This document shows, one piece after another, positions 19,501 through 27,260 of a stretch of 64,000 bases of DNA. The notes under the pieces were generated by a model, which ran no database searches, had not been told where the DNA came from, and saw only the letters and a program-made list of their open reading frames with translations. Within the stretch, counting starts at the first letter, position 1. Each line of letters begins with the position of its first letter. Both the position numbers and the translations under genes were made by a program. Location: the NCBI GenBank assembly GCA_024234395.1, contig JACKOH010000002.1, positions 62,001 to 126,000 on the forward strand. The letters run 5' to 3'. The DNA comes from Pseudomonadales bacterium. Its GTDB lineage: Bacteria; Pseudomonadota; Gammaproteobacteria; Pseudomonadales; Pseudohongiellaceae.

Positions 19501-20051
19501 GCATCCGTACCCGCGCCACTACCATCCTGGACTGGGACAACAAAGAGATCGTGGTGCCCAACAAGGCATTCATCACCGAACGGCTGATCAACTGGACTCT
19601 GACCGACACGGTAACGCGAATCACTATTCCGGTCGGCGTCAGTTATGACTCCGATGTGGACCTGGTAATCAAAACCCTGCAGGAAATTGCCGATGAGAAT
19701 CAGCTGGTACTGAGTGATCCACCACCCAACGTGTGGTTCCTCATGTTCGGTGACAGTACGCTGAATTTTGAATTACGTGTCTATGTCAGCCAGCTGCGGG
19801 AACGCCTGGAGACCACAAGCCAGATTCACCGTACCATCATCAAGCGGTTCCGGGAGCTGGGCATCGAAATTGCCTTCCCGCAAATGGACCTGCACGTGCG
19901 CGACATGGTACCTATCGAATCACGGACTCCGCCCAGACCGGCGCGCAAGGGATCCAGAAAGCCCCGCGCCGAGGTGGTGGAGGTGGATGAAGTGTCGGAT
20001 AACCCCAACCCGGAAGTTCCGGATGATCCGGAACCCACCGGGCAGGGGTAG
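16515..20051 (+). CDS. Large mechanosensitive channel, MscK/MscM type
   Basis: About 1178 residues from the ATG at 16515 (a TTG two codons upstream is possible). It begins with a signal peptide (LLPVLLIALLAGSSSLTLQAQ). A periplasmic Gln/Glu/Arg-rich coiled-coil region spans roughly residues 40-450, followed by about eleven membrane helices. The C-terminal MscS core includes the pore helix and LGLGFGLQEVVANFVSGLII (about residue 953), then the FERPIRVGDTITIGEYSGTVG beta-domain split by GTVG turns. The layout matches MscK/KefA and MscM (YjeP). Such channels open under membrane tension to release solutes during hypo-osmotic shock. The acidic tail (VVEVDEVSDNPNPEVPDDPE) is probably disordered. 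Confidence 0.92.
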   Translation: MPSFPRLLPVLLIALLAGSSSLTLQAQDTQGPPRPDQAARTQPARPVDLETLRQLRQDLIEGQQQQQPLIDVVDVSTAGGWINDSPLDRLRELAAQENLTDAEKTVWQQALEQEQAGAERIRGALNRANLAISGIERLQTAQTQVESLIEQTEDYAPDPDRPLSQIEQDISSLNARRTQVNIELNQRRQVLSQLDEQMRNQTATLEQLGRDEEADLTALAALDTSSSEASPEAQAALRAAQERRIQARLIAAQLDALAMPARAARLRLEVRTHETEERWLGQRLTTLQAEFNLRSTEELRALNRGIQELVEREPDFAAQNTEQITQLRQQIDEMERNQVRIRELQEEREQYQRLEVELSQTLTNVEERLEIGGLTETLGGLFLEEQRRLQLLDDRRLALQQIERELSQARLRNITLREQLGLLPEPVEFVISEAPETDLQRLRYDTLNALVTASQTLTDQLRQTEVQLRAMLAVVDQLNQILTETLLWWPSHRPVSLEWVRHVPEAIVAVLSISSWREIQQALLDITWNGPIGFLLTVLLSLGIYRVGRNARPHLKELADKTQHRFTDNIMHTVKALGWTLLRVLPVPVFLSISSWRLQQISSLSPNTQLLAGALISASLWWLAAHFVLLFSARDGIGAVHFDWKPFFVSRLRRNLAWYAPVMFLLIISLALILAHPNDLVFDVFGRIGLVAIGVFSGAFILRVLSVSPEPGAAPIVDRNRRLVRVLMMLLSVAVIVLSLMGYLLTVRELLLRILDTLVVVWIVWLGYRLASRMLLLSEIRLRVRRAREERAKAAAMEASVPIGEGLDIQVTSLSVEDINQQTRTLVKVTTGAVMVLALFWVWAEVLPALTWLDGVTLWSRSIVEGDAEIISSVSLQDILLAIFLTVILTMASRNLPGLVEILLTRATAMDAAARYTATTLLRYFILVIVIVSVFSLMGLRWSELQWMVAALTLGLGFGLQEVVANFVSGLIILFERPIRVGDTITIGEYSGTVGRIRTRATTILDWDNKEIVVPNKAFITERLINWTLTDTVTRITIPVGVSYDSDVDLVIKTLQEIADENQLVLSDPPPNVWFLMFGDSTLNFELRVYVSQLRERLETTSQIHRTIIKRFRELGIEIAFPQMDLHVRDMVPIESRTPPRPARKGSRKPRAEVVEVDEVSDNPNPEVPDDPEPTGQG

Positions 20052-20105
20052 CGGTCAGGTTATCAACCCGTTGAAACAGCGCCCAGCTGCGCGCACAACA
20101 AGCGC

Positions 20106-20555
20106 TCAGAACCTGACCTCGAGATAACTGACGGAACCCTCCACCGCGCTGTACCAGTGCGGAGTTCCTACCGGAATCAGTACCATGTCGCCGGCCGCTA
20201 CCCGTTGTGCCTTGCCACCTTCGATAACGGCACCGCCGCTGGCCGGCCTCACGATCACGCCTCCGGTGACCAGGGTCCCGGCGCCATCGGTGATATAGTG
20301 TAGTTCGGTGCCGACGTCATGGACGATAGCGCCGGCCGCTGCCGTTCGGTGAATCATGTTGATTCGGTAATCGTCCGTGTTGACAAATCTCCCTACCGCC
20401 ATGCCGGGCCGGTCTCCGGCGGCTGCGGCTGCAGCTACCGCAGAAGCAATTTCAGCGCCACTCATGTACTGGCCAGGAGGCTTCGGCGACTGGGCCGAGA
20501 GACTCGCCATGGTGGTGGCTATCAGGGCCGACATTAAAACTTTTTTCACTTGCAT
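20106..20555 (-). CDS. Exported cupin-domain protein (short)
   Basis: A 149-residue protein with a signal peptide (KKVLMSALIATTMASLSAQ). A single cupin barrel follows: GTELHYITDGAGTLVTGG resembles the first cupin motif, and GDMVLIPVGTPHWYSAVEGSV the second. His and Glu residues could bind one metal. Function cannot be assigned: cupins include dioxygenases, isomerases and binding proteins. A second, longer exported cupin with similar wording (GTLVTGG, IPAGTPHGW) lies at 23147-23791, so the two are likely paralogues. The gene is preceded by a repeat-rich spacer. Confidence 0.78.
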   Translation of the reverse strand: MQVKKVLMSALIATTMASLSAQSPKPPGQYMSGAEIASAVAAAAAAGDRPGMAVGRFVNTDDYRINMIHRTAAAGAIVHDVGTELHYITDGAGTLVTGGVIVRPASGGAVIEGGKAQRVAAGDMVLIPVGTPHWYSAVEGSVSYLEVRF

Positions 20556-20585
20556 GTAACTGTCTCCTTTCCTGTTGTTATTCTA

Positions 20586-20693
20586 GGGAACCTCTGATTA
20601 ATTATGGAGGTCTGATAACGAACCAGCAGGCTGCTAGTGTCCTGTCCGGCTAATTCGTCGCATTTCAGCGAATTAACCGGACAGGACACTAGC
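20586..20693. repeat. Composite dispersed repeat with a large inverted repeat
   Basis: The spacer opens with a GGGAACCTCTGATTAAT motif that recurs, some copies imperfect, near 24590, 28843 and 51238. It then carries a near-perfect inverted repeat: arms 20633-20657 and 20669-20693 (25 bases, one mismatch) around an 11-base loop. The left arm with loop and flank (20627-20670) recurs at 28726-28769 with one difference. The right arm supplies the TAG stop of the PD40 gene. It may be a miniature mobile element; no transposase is nearby. Confidence 0.75.
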
Positions 20694-21579
20694 GAATCTG
20701 CTCAATGCTGGAATAGGGAATATACCAAAGATCCTTGTTTCCATAGCCGCCGGCGCGTTCCGAGTCAAAGAAGAAGGTCGATAGATCCGGTGAAAAAGCG
20801 GGACAACGATCATGCTGATCGGAGTTCACCTGCTCCCCCAGGTTGACCAGTTGCGACCAGTTCCCGGCCGCGTCGCGGGTAGTGACATAAATGTCCTCGC
20901 CACCAAAGCCCTCTGCCCGGGTAGTGGTTATATATAACGACCTGCCGTCCGGGGATGGCAGGGAATGATGCTCACTGACGGCACTGTTGACATTCGGGCC
21001 CAGGTTTACAGCTTCCTGCCATTGCCCGTCGATGCGCTCCGCCATCCAGATATCATTACCACCGAACCCACCTGGCCGGGTCGAAGTCCAGTAGGCAAAC
21101 TCCCAGTTTTCGCCGCCAAAATAAAGGCAGTGGTCGCTGTATTCTGAATTGAACGGACCCTCCAGGTTGCGCGGTTCGGTCCAATCCCCGTCAACCCAGT
21201 CGCTTACCCAGATATCGGTTCTGCCCTTGCCTCCCGGGCGGTCACTCATGACATAAAGTTGTTTGCCGTCCGGAGACAGCAGCGGCTCCACCTCCAGGTA
21301 CTGTTCGCTGCTGACCGCCTCGACGATGCGTGGCTCCGACCAGCTGTCGCCAACTCTGTCGCTGACGCAGATATCACTGCCGGTTCGACCCTGGCGGTTA
21401 AAACAATTGAAATACATGGTATTGCCATCCGGCATGAATGTCGGTTCGGCATCGCGGGACGCCGAATTGATGACCGGGCCCATGTTGACCGGTTGTACTT
21501 CCTGCCCCAGGACCGGCATTCCAGCTATTGCCAGCATGGCGGCCAGGATATTCTGATACGGGCGTTTTATAGATGGCAT
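20689..21579 (-). CDS. Exported PD40-type beta-propeller protein
   Basis: A 296-residue protein with a signal peptide (LAAMLAIAGMPVLG). It has repeated PD40/WD40-like beta-propeller blades: FMPDGNTMYFNCFN, LSPDGKQLYVMSDRPGGKG, FAYWTSTRPGGFGGNDIWM, PSPDGRSLYITTTRAEGFGG and FSPDLSTFFFDSERAGGYGN. Each contains the S-R-GG-G-DI-V-pattern of TolB/OmpA-associated propellers. Such propellers usually bind proteins or cell-wall polymers. Here there is no OmpA domain attached. An AAGGAG site precedes the start. The stop codon sits inside the inverted repeat at 20633-20693, so the original 3' end may have been altered. Confidence 0.82.
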   Translation of the reverse strand: MPSIKRPYQNILAAMLAIAGMPVLGQEVQPVNMGPVINSASRDAEPTFMPDGNTMYFNCFNRQGRTGSDICVSDRVGDSWSEPRIVEAVSSEQYLEVEPLLSPDGKQLYVMSDRPGGKGRTDIWVSDWVDGDWTEPRNLEGPFNSEYSDHCLYFGGENWEFAYWTSTRPGGFGGNDIWMAERIDGQWQEAVNLGPNVNSAVSEHHSLPSPDGRSLYITTTRAEGFGGEDIYVTTRDAAGNWSQLVNLGEQVNSDQHDRCPAFSPDLSTFFFDSERAGGYGNKDLWYIPYSSIEQIR

Positions 21580-21704
21580 GACAACTCCTTATTGAGAATG
21601 GCAGCCTGTTGACAGGCGGCGGGCGGTCCGACTGTTCGAAACACTGCCAGTCAGACTTTATCCGGTGATAATTTATGGAATCTTTGATCTATAATGAAAC
21701 TACT

Positions 21705-22976
21705 CTACGGGAGTCGTTCGGCGGGGGCCAGGTGCTCAAGCTTAAGACCGATCGCGGCACCCTGCTCAAAGCCGGTCCAGCCGTCTTCCGAATTCTCCGG
21801 CAGCTCCAGAAAACGGCGTCGGTCCTCCAGCCCCTTCAGATTCAGATCCAGAAACGCAGCGATGAAATGATCCATGATGTTATTCATGCGCAGAGTATCC
21901 CAGACCGGGTCGGTGTAATGACCGACGCCGGTGCCATCGCCGCTGGTGAGCAGTTCAACCGGCACCGGAATCGGCGCACCGGCGCTGTGTCCGGCATTGA
22001 CAAAGGTCAGCAGGTAGCGGTCGCTGTTAGCAGCCAGTTCGAAAATTTCCCGGGTCCCATTGGCATACCCTGCAGTGGTGTCCACGCTGCCTGACACGTA
22101 GAGTGTCGGCAACCTGATACCGCGCAGGTCCACGGGGCGCCAGACTCCGTTGTTCATACCCCAGGGGGCAATGGCAACGCCGGCCCTGATGCGCGCATCG
22201 AGGTGATCCCGGAAATCGGGATTCAGCGCCGACTGGACCGCCAGCAACCGGTTTGGTGGCGCAATGGGCAGATCGACAATCGCCGGACTGTAGGCTGCGC
22301 CCAGATTGTTGATGAGTCCATAGCCACCCATCGAATAACCCACAACCGCAGTCCGGTCGGCAGCCACGGTCTGATAAAGAAAACTGCCGGGATCCTCTCC
22401 CAACCTGGCTACCTGGTCCAGCACGAAGCGCTGGTCGGGTGCCCGGTGATACAGAGTGCTGGCAATCTCCTGCTGATCCGTGTAAGTACTCTCCAGGTGA
22501 TCGATAGACGCGACGATGTATCCCTTGGAGGCGAGATTCTCGCCCAGATGGCTGAGCAGGTAGCGATTGCCGGGATAGCCATGGGAAATGATTACCAGTG
22601 GGAACCGCTGTTGCCCGGCTACGGGTTCAGCATTGCGCACCGCCCGGCCGGTCAGCGTGGCGGAAATCGCGGTATTCCTGGTGCTGGTGACATACTGTCC
22701 TCCCGGCTCCTGACCTGCTGACAACGTGGCCGGATACCACAGCTCGACTGTCAGAGTACGGTCATAGCGAACGGTAGCTGCACCGCTGACGGTATTGACG
22801 ATGTCCGGGCGATCGGGGTCGGTAAAATGCAAGGTTCGCACACCGATGGCGTAGTCGCCGAAAGCAGTCATTGCCGGGGCATCAGGCCTGACCAGATCGA
22901 TACGATTACTCTGGGCGAACAGCTGCGGCGGCAGCACCGTCACCATCAGCATCGCTATGACACTTCTCACCAGCAT
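21705..22976 (-). CDS. Exported alpha/beta hydrolase, PAF-acetylhydrolase/dienelactone hydrolase type
   Basis: A 423-residue protein with a signal peptide (LVRSVIAMLMVTVLPPQLFAQ). It is an alpha/beta hydrolase: FPLVIISHGYPGNRYLLSHL oxyanion region and GYSMGGYG nucleophile elbow. A likely acid follows in LYVSGSVDTTAG and the His in FVNAGHSAG. The N-terminal part (GVRTLHFTDPDRPDIV, LTVELWYPA) resembles bacterial platelet-activating-factor acetylhydrolase-like esterases. It probably cleaves ester bonds in the periplasm or outside the cell; substrate unknown. An AGGAG site precedes the ATG. Confidence 0.82.
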   Translation of the reverse strand: MLVRSVIAMLMVTVLPPQLFAQSNRIDLVRPDAPAMTAFGDYAIGVRTLHFTDPDRPDIVNTVSGAATVRYDRTLTVELWYPATLSAGQEPGGQYVTSTRNTAISATLTGRAVRNAEPVAGQQRFPLVIISHGYPGNRYLLSHLGENLASKGYIVASIDHLESTYTDQQEIASTLYHRAPDQRFVLDQVARLGEDPGSFLYQTVAADRTAVVGYSMGGYGLINNLGAAYSPAIVDLPIAPPNRLLAVQSALNPDFRDHLDARIRAGVAIAPWGMNNGVWRPVDLRGIRLPTLYVSGSVDTTAGYANGTREIFELAANSDRYLLTFVNAGHSAGAPIPVPVELLTSGDGTGVGHYTDPVWDTLRMNNIMDHFIAAFLDLNLKGLEDRRRFLELPENSEDGWTGFEQGAAIGLKLEHLAPAERLP

Positions 22977-23146
22977 GTTGTTCTCCTGACGTCCGGAACC
23001 GCCCTCCCGCTGACAGCTGCCCCGCTGCAGAAAAGTTCCGGTCCGGGTTTTGTATTCGGCTGACCGAATTTGCCCCGGGAGGTTGATGTCGACGTCCCGC
23101 CGGTGATTCCGGTCGGGACGTCTGCGGCCTGAGGACCGCCGTGTGA

Positions 23147-23791
23147 TCAGTCGTTATCTGTCTGTATCCGGAAGTCCGGTCCAAGAGCGGGGTTAACGTA
23201 ATCGTCCGGCAGTACGCGGTCGGGATCCGGGCGCACGCTCAGGTAATCCACGTGAACCGGAACCTCGAGCCAGCCATGGGGAGTGCCGGCGGGAATGATG
23301 ATGATATCCCCTTCCTTGACATGCTTGGCCACCCAGTCGCCAACGATCACGCCACTGCAGGAGGGTCCATTGAGGGTTGTGGTCACACTGCTGTCCGGAG
23401 CCGATTCATTGCCGTTGAGGATTTCGCCGCCGGTGACCAGCGTCCCGGAACCCGAAGCAATGTAATACGTCTCGGTCTGGTGGTAATGCTGAATGCCACG
23501 CGCACCACTGTTGCGGCTGGTGCTGCTTACTCCGCAGGGACGATCCGGATTCGGTGTGGACTGGCCACTGCCCCGTTCAACGGCGCCCCGATGAATAATG
23601 CCCACCGACAGATTCAGTTTGCCGATGTCCCGGCTGACAATCTGGCGATCCACACCGGGCAGTTCATTGACAGTCTGCCACTCTTCCTCGGTGATATAAG
23701 TGGCGTAAGTCTGATCACTGTCCTGGGCACCGACCAGTGCCGGCAGCGCCAGGATTGAAGAGGCGAGCAGGGTTTTTACAGGTTTGTTCAT
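23147..23791 (-). CDS. Exported cupin-domain protein (long)
   Basis: A 214-residue protein with a signal peptide (KTLLASSILALPALVGAQ). The cupin barrel shows QHYHQTETYYIASGSGTLVTGG (motif 1 with two His and a Glu-type ligand set) and EGDIIIIPAGTPHGWLEVP (motif 2 His). The insert between them contains Cys residues. The ligand set HxH...E...H is better preserved than in the shorter cupin at 20106-20555, so metal binding is more likely. Catalytic role is unknown. An AAGGAG site lies before the start. It is separated from the alpha/beta hydrolase by about 170 bases. Confidence 0.8.
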   Translation of the reverse strand: MNKPVKTLLASSILALPALVGAQDSDQTYATYITEEEWQTVNELPGVDRQIVSRDIGKLNLSVGIIHRGAVERGSGQSTPNPDRPCGVSSTSRNSGARGIQHYHQTETYYIASGSGTLVTGGEILNGNESAPDSSVTTTLNGPSCSGVIVGDWVAKHVKEGDIIIIPAGTPHGWLEVPVHVDYLSVRPDPDRVLPDDYVNPALGPDFRIQTDND

Positions 23792-24132
23792 GTTTTTCTC
23801 CTTAACTTGTTCTCTCTGTCAGGCTGGAATTCCGTTCCGCGTCGTGCGGAGCCGCCCGTTGCAGCCGGTGGTTTCCAGGATTTTGAAACGCCGGCTCCTG
23901 ATCTGTGCAGCCAGCGCTGTACGGGCGATTAACAGCGCTGTCTACTTTAAACCGATTCCGGCCGTATTGCCAAAGTCGGCAGTATCCCGCAGCCACGGAA
24001 ATCCGCGTTGACTCCCCCCTGGTTACTGATTATTCTGCCGAAACAATAACAGGGGAGCCGCCAGAAACAGCGCATTCAGGCTGTCGACGGCGAACCGAAT
24101 CAGCCGTATCCACGCGGCAACAGGAGAGAACT
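23792..24132. promoter_or_regulatory. Divergent intergenic region between the cupin and DUF6152 genes
   Basis: About 340 bases between divergent genes, so promoters for both are expected. Nothing beyond the ribosome sites at each end (AAGGAG for the cupin; AGGAG before 24133) could be identified with assurance. Confidence 0.35.
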
Positions 24133-24561
24133 ATGTCTATTAGCCGCTTGGCTGCCACTGTTACCGTTGGCAGTTCCCTGATTTTCACCCTGCTCGCCGG
24201 TCCGACGCTGGCTCACCATGCCAGCACGCCTTTTTACGATCCCGATCGGCGGGTAGAGGTAGAGGGTACCGTTACCCGCTTTGTGTTTCGCAACCCACAC
24301 GCCTTTCTCTATGTCGACGTCGCTGACACCGGTGGGGCCACTACCGAATGGCAGGTGGAACTTGGCGCGCCGGTCAGTCTGAGACGAACCGGCTGGACGC
24401 CTGACACAATTGCCGTCGGCTCCGTGGTCAAGGTTGCCGGGCAACCTTCCCGGGTGGAAGGCTCCCATGGAATTGGCGGGCCGGTACGCATGACCCGCCC
24501 TGATGGCAGTCCTATTATGGCAGGTGGTCGGGTTCAGGAAGAAACTCCCCCACCGCGCTAG
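24133..24561 (+). CDS. DUF6152-like exported protein
   Basis: A 142-residue protein when started at the ATG at 24133, which has an AGGAG site and a signal peptide (LAATVTVGSSLIFTLLAGP). The mature part starts HHASTPFYDPDRRVEVEG and continues VTRFVFRNPHAFLYVDV, LGAPVSLRRTGW and VVKVAGQPSR. This is the recognisable pattern of the DUF6152 family, small periplasmic proteins often found next to DUF6644-like membrane proteins and other exported proteins of unknown role. The fold is probably a small beta-barrel. The open frame extends upstream to 23905 but without coding character. Confidence 0.75.
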   Translation: MSISRLAATVTVGSSLIFTLLAGPTLAHHASTPFYDPDRRVEVEGTVTRFVFRNPHAFLYVDVADTGGATTEWQVELGAPVSLRRTGWTPDTIAVGSVVKVAGQPSRVEGSHGIGGPVRMTRPDGSPIMAGGRVQEETPPPR

Positions 24562-24618
24562 GATCCTGGCCGGATTCCCGAATAACAATAATCAGAGGTT
24601 CCCTTTGCAGGAGTATTT

Positions 24619-25368
24619 ATGAAACCGGTAGTCAAAACTGGAGGATCCACCCTGTCGCGATACAGCCTGCTGGCCGTGCTTGGCCTGGCAGCGACCTATG
24701 CGATTCCGCAACTGAATGCCCAGTCCCCCGACAGCGGGATCCCCGATCTGGATGGAGTCTGGGACGGAGGTGGACGGGCACGACCGGTCAACGGTGTGAA
24801 CATGCCCTGGACCAGTGAAAATTTCCCGGTACTGAATGAACGGGCGCAGGCCTATCAGCAGGCGTTCGAGGAAATCATGGCACCCAAGTATGATTGCCAG
24901 CCTGCCTCATCTCCGGCAATCCAGTACGACCCCTACCATTTCGAAGTGACCCAGTGGCCCGACCGGGTACTGTTCCGCTACGAGAAGGACGACCAGCTGC
25001 GCACGGTGTGGCTGGATGGACGCCAGCCCACCTCGCTCGATTACAGTATCCAGGGTTTTTCCAGCGGTCATTACGAAGCGGATGCACTGGTCATCACTAC
25101 CACCCATTTTGTGTTTGATATCACCGGCTTCGATGATTACAACGGGATTCCTTCCTCCTCGCAGAAAATTGTCACCGAGCGTTACTGGCGGGACGGGGAT
25201 GACCTGCGAGCTACAGTGACCGTCGAAGACCCCATGTTTCTGCGCGAACCGGCATCGTATACGACCCGCTGGGTACCGGCCCGCAATGGCTATAAGCTGG
25301 CGGCCTATGATTGCGATCCGGAAGCGGCCCGGGCATCGGTGCGCTTTTACCCGTCTAAATATAAATAA
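24619..25368 (+). CDS. Exported protein of unknown function
   Basis: A 249-residue protein with a signal peptide (YSLLAVLGLAATYAIPQLNAQ). The mature part begins IPDLDGVWDGGGR, a motif seen at the start of many exported proteins found beside DUF6152 genes, and goes on with YDCQPASSPAIQYDPY, RTVWLDGRQP and SIQGFSSGHYEADALVITT. It is soluble and rich in Asp/Tyr. No catalytic motif was recognised. AGGAG precedes the ATG, and a copy of the GGGAACCTCTGATTAT repeat lies at 24589-24604. It is 57 bases after the DUF6152 gene and may share its transcript. Confidence 0.68.
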   Translation: MKPVVKTGGSTLSRYSLLAVLGLAATYAIPQLNAQSPDSGIPDLDGVWDGGGRARPVNGVNMPWTSENFPVLNERAQAYQQAFEEIMAPKYDCQPASSPAIQYDPYHFEVTQWPDRVLFRYEKDDQLRTVWLDGRQPTSLDYSIQGFSSGHYEADALVITTTHFVFDITGFDDYNGIPSSSQKIVTERYWRDGDDLRATVTVEDPMFLREPASYTTRWVPARNGYKLAAYDCDPEAARASVRFYPSKYK

Positions 25369-25466
25369 TAAAAGTAAACAGCAGCAGGAATAACGGGAAG
25401 CATGATCAAGGACCGGCCAGCGCCCGGCCGGGCGGCCTGCGACACCAAAGAAAGCAGTCGGACAGG

Positions 25467-26009
25467 ATGAGCAGGCTGTCCAGGTTAGCCGACCGGCCTG
25501 ACTCATTCGGCTGGATTTCCATTGCCCTGCACTGGTTGACGGCTGTGGTTATCGTCATTCTCTGGGGCCTGGGAAGAAGCATAGAATTTCAGGCTCCCGA
25601 AGCCATGACTGACCGCCGCACCCTGCATGTGACTCTGGGTCTGCTGGCCTGGCTGCTCCTGGCCGGCAGAATAGTCTGGCGACTGCGCAATTCCCACCCC
25701 CGTGCAGTGGGTCAGAGTGCAGCCATTCACAAGGTTGCCATGGCCGCGCATTATCTGATGCTGGCACTGCTTTCGGTGATGCTCGTCAGTGGTCCGCTAC
25801 TGGCCCTGACCCTGACTATGGATTATACCGCCACCGTTGCCGCTGCCGCGCATACGATTCACAACCTGGCGGCCAACCTGCTGGCAATCCTGGTTATTCT
25901 CCACATCGCCGGGGCCCTTAAACACCTGATGTTCAATGATGATGAAACCCTGGCCAGGATCTTCACACCAGGGCGCAGAAATTCTGCTGTCGATACTGAC
26001 ACGCACTGA
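25467..26009 (+). CDS. Cytochrome b561-type membrane protein
   Basis: A 180-residue protein with four membrane segments. It is recognised as a prokaryotic cytochrome b561 by ISIALHWLTAVVIVILW (first haem His), RTLHVTLGLLAWLLLAGRIVWRL (second helix His) and AHYLMLALLSVMLVSG plus HTIHNLAANLLAILVILHIAGALKHL (further His ligands). It should carry two b haems and pass electrons between the quinone pool and periplasmic partners. It follows the unknown exported protein by about 100 bases on the same strand and could serve redox chemistry in this cluster; that link is inference. Confidence 0.85.
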   Translation: MSRLSRLADRPDSFGWISIALHWLTAVVIVILWGLGRSIEFQAPEAMTDRRTLHVTLGLLAWLLLAGRIVWRLRNSHPRAVGQSAAIHKVAMAAHYLMLALLSVMLVSGPLLALTLTMDYTATVAAAAHTIHNLAANLLAILVILHIAGALKHLMFNDDETLARIFTPGRRNSAVDTDTH

Positions 26010-26067
26010 TCACGCCGCGCTGGTTCGCGGGTTGCGCCAGCAGGCCTGCCGATGATCAGGAACAGTA

Positions 26068-26562
26068 TCAGCCGGTGCCGACGTAGGGAATCAGACGTCC
26101 ACACAGCAGCACCCCGGTCCAGGCGACCAGTGATGTGTACGCGACTATACGGGCGATGGTCGGGGGTTGCGTGTACTCCGTCCAGTCGCGCATCAACGGC
26201 CTGACTTTCCAGTAGTAGAGCAGAGCATTCAGGCCCGCCACCAGCACCAGCACCATCTTGATCTGGAAACCGATGTTAATCGAATAACGCATCGGATCGC
26301 CGACGAAAAATAAAATTCCGGTCCCCAGGTTGAGACCGAAACCCAGGAACACCAGTGGCAGCAACCGGTGAGTGGCGTGGGGGTCGAGACTGCGAAAGTG
26401 GCCCGCCATGCGCAAGTCCATGATGATCAGTCCACCGAGCAGCAGTGACAGACCGATGAAATGGAGTATTTCCAGAATCGGCCACAGCCAGTAGACATCC
26501 TGTATCCACTGATTCAGGGTACTTTCGACTGCGATCCGGGCCAGAAAATCCAGCATCTCCAC
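26068..26562 (-). CDS. DUF6644-like membrane protein, second of a pair
   Basis: A 164-residue protein with four membrane segments: WLWPILEILHFIGLSLLLGG with IIMDLRMAGHF, LLPLVFLGFGLNLGTGILFF, IGFQIKMVLVLVAGLNALLYY and a C-terminal TSLVAWTGVLLCGRLIPY. The 'E/H-HFIGLSLLLG-I-MDLR--G' and 'W-G-LL-GR-I-Y' signatures match the preceding gene and both halves of the fused protein at 47274-48296. The family seems to be DUF6644 (unknown function). A good GCAGGAG site precedes the start. It lies six bases after the stop of its partner, a clear operon. Confidence 0.75.
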   Translation of the reverse strand: MEMLDFLARIAVESTLNQWIQDVYWLWPILEILHFIGLSLLLGGLIIMDLRMAGHFRSLDPHATHRLLPLVFLGFGLNLGTGILFFVGDPMRYSINIGFQIKMVLVLVAGLNALLYYWKVRPLMRDWTEYTQPPTIARIVAYTSLVAWTGVLLCGRLIPYVGTG

Positions 26563-26568
26563 TCCTGC

Positions 26569-27036
26569 CTAAAAGTAAGCGATAAGGCGGCCGGCAACTA
26601 TGGCGGTCAGCCAGCAGGTCAGCGAAGCCAGTGCCAGAATTCGCGTGCCACGTCCCGGCCTTACCTCCGGAGACTGCAGGCTGATTTCGGTTCTCAGCCT
26701 GGCCTGGATAACACCGGCCAGCACCATACCGACGATAATCCCGGTGATCTTGATAAGGAAGGGAATGCTGGAGGCAAAAGTTACCGCCTGGGAGGTAAAA
26801 AGCAGGATCCCGGAAACGGCATTGACGATAAATCCGCCCCAGGCAAGCCTGCTCAACGGCAGGAAAGCGGCAGGACGAAGTCCCTGGAACATCCCCAGCA
26901 GACGCAGATCGCGCATGGAAAAGATTCCCACGACGATTGCCAGTCCGATGATATGGACTGCCAGCAGCATGGGGTAAGCCCAGAGTGATAACCCCACCCA
27001 CATGGCAACAGGTGTATTTTCAAGCCATGCGAACAT
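26569..27036 (-). CDS. DUF6644-like membrane protein, first of a pair
   Basis: A 155-residue protein with four membrane segments. The first carries the VHIIGLAIVVGIFSMRDLRLLG signature, and the last ends LTCWLTAIVAGRLIAYF. It aligns by eye with the N-terminal half of the 340-residue protein at 47274-48296, while the next gene aligns with the C-terminal half. Conserved His and Asp-Leu-Arg suggest a cofactor or lipid contact, but the role is unknown. The ribosome site is weak. Confidence 0.75.
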   Translation of the reverse strand: MFAWLENTPVAMWVGLSLWAYPMLLAVHIIGLAIVVGIFSMRDLRLLGMFQGLRPAAFLPLSRLAWGGFIVNAVSGILLFTSQAVTFASSIPFLIKITGIIVGMVLAGVIQARLRTEISLQSPEVRPGRGTRILALASLTCWLTAIVAGRLIAYF

Positions 27037-27093
27037 TATTCGATTTTGCTTTCTACTTCCCGCAATGCGTTTTTTGTTGTTAAGCGGTTTAGC

Positions 27094-27125
27094 AGGCTGT
27101 TAGACTTTTTTCAGTTGAACAGCCT
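27094..27125. repeat. Small inverted repeat in spacer
   Basis: AGGCTGTT (27094-27101) and AACAGCCT (27118-27125) form a perfect eight-base stem with a T-rich 16-base loop. It lies upstream of the DUF6644-like pair and downstream of nothing on the plus strand, so a terminator role is doubtful. The GCAGGCTG wording resembles the flank of the dispersed repeat at 20627 and 28726. Confidence 0.45.
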
Positions 27126-27260
27126 GGTCTTATCCAGGGAACCAGCCGCCCAGGCGCGGTCACTAGACTAATCCACAACAAGCCATGTTGCACGCATTTT
27201 TACCTGAGCGACCGGAATCGATCGACTGCCGGACAATGTCCGCCAGGCCTGTAAGCCGAT

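Noticed and set aside
20633..20693. Bidirectional intrinsic terminator
   Set aside because: The stem is strong but lacks flanking T-runs, and a partial copy elsewhere shows it is a dispersed repeat.
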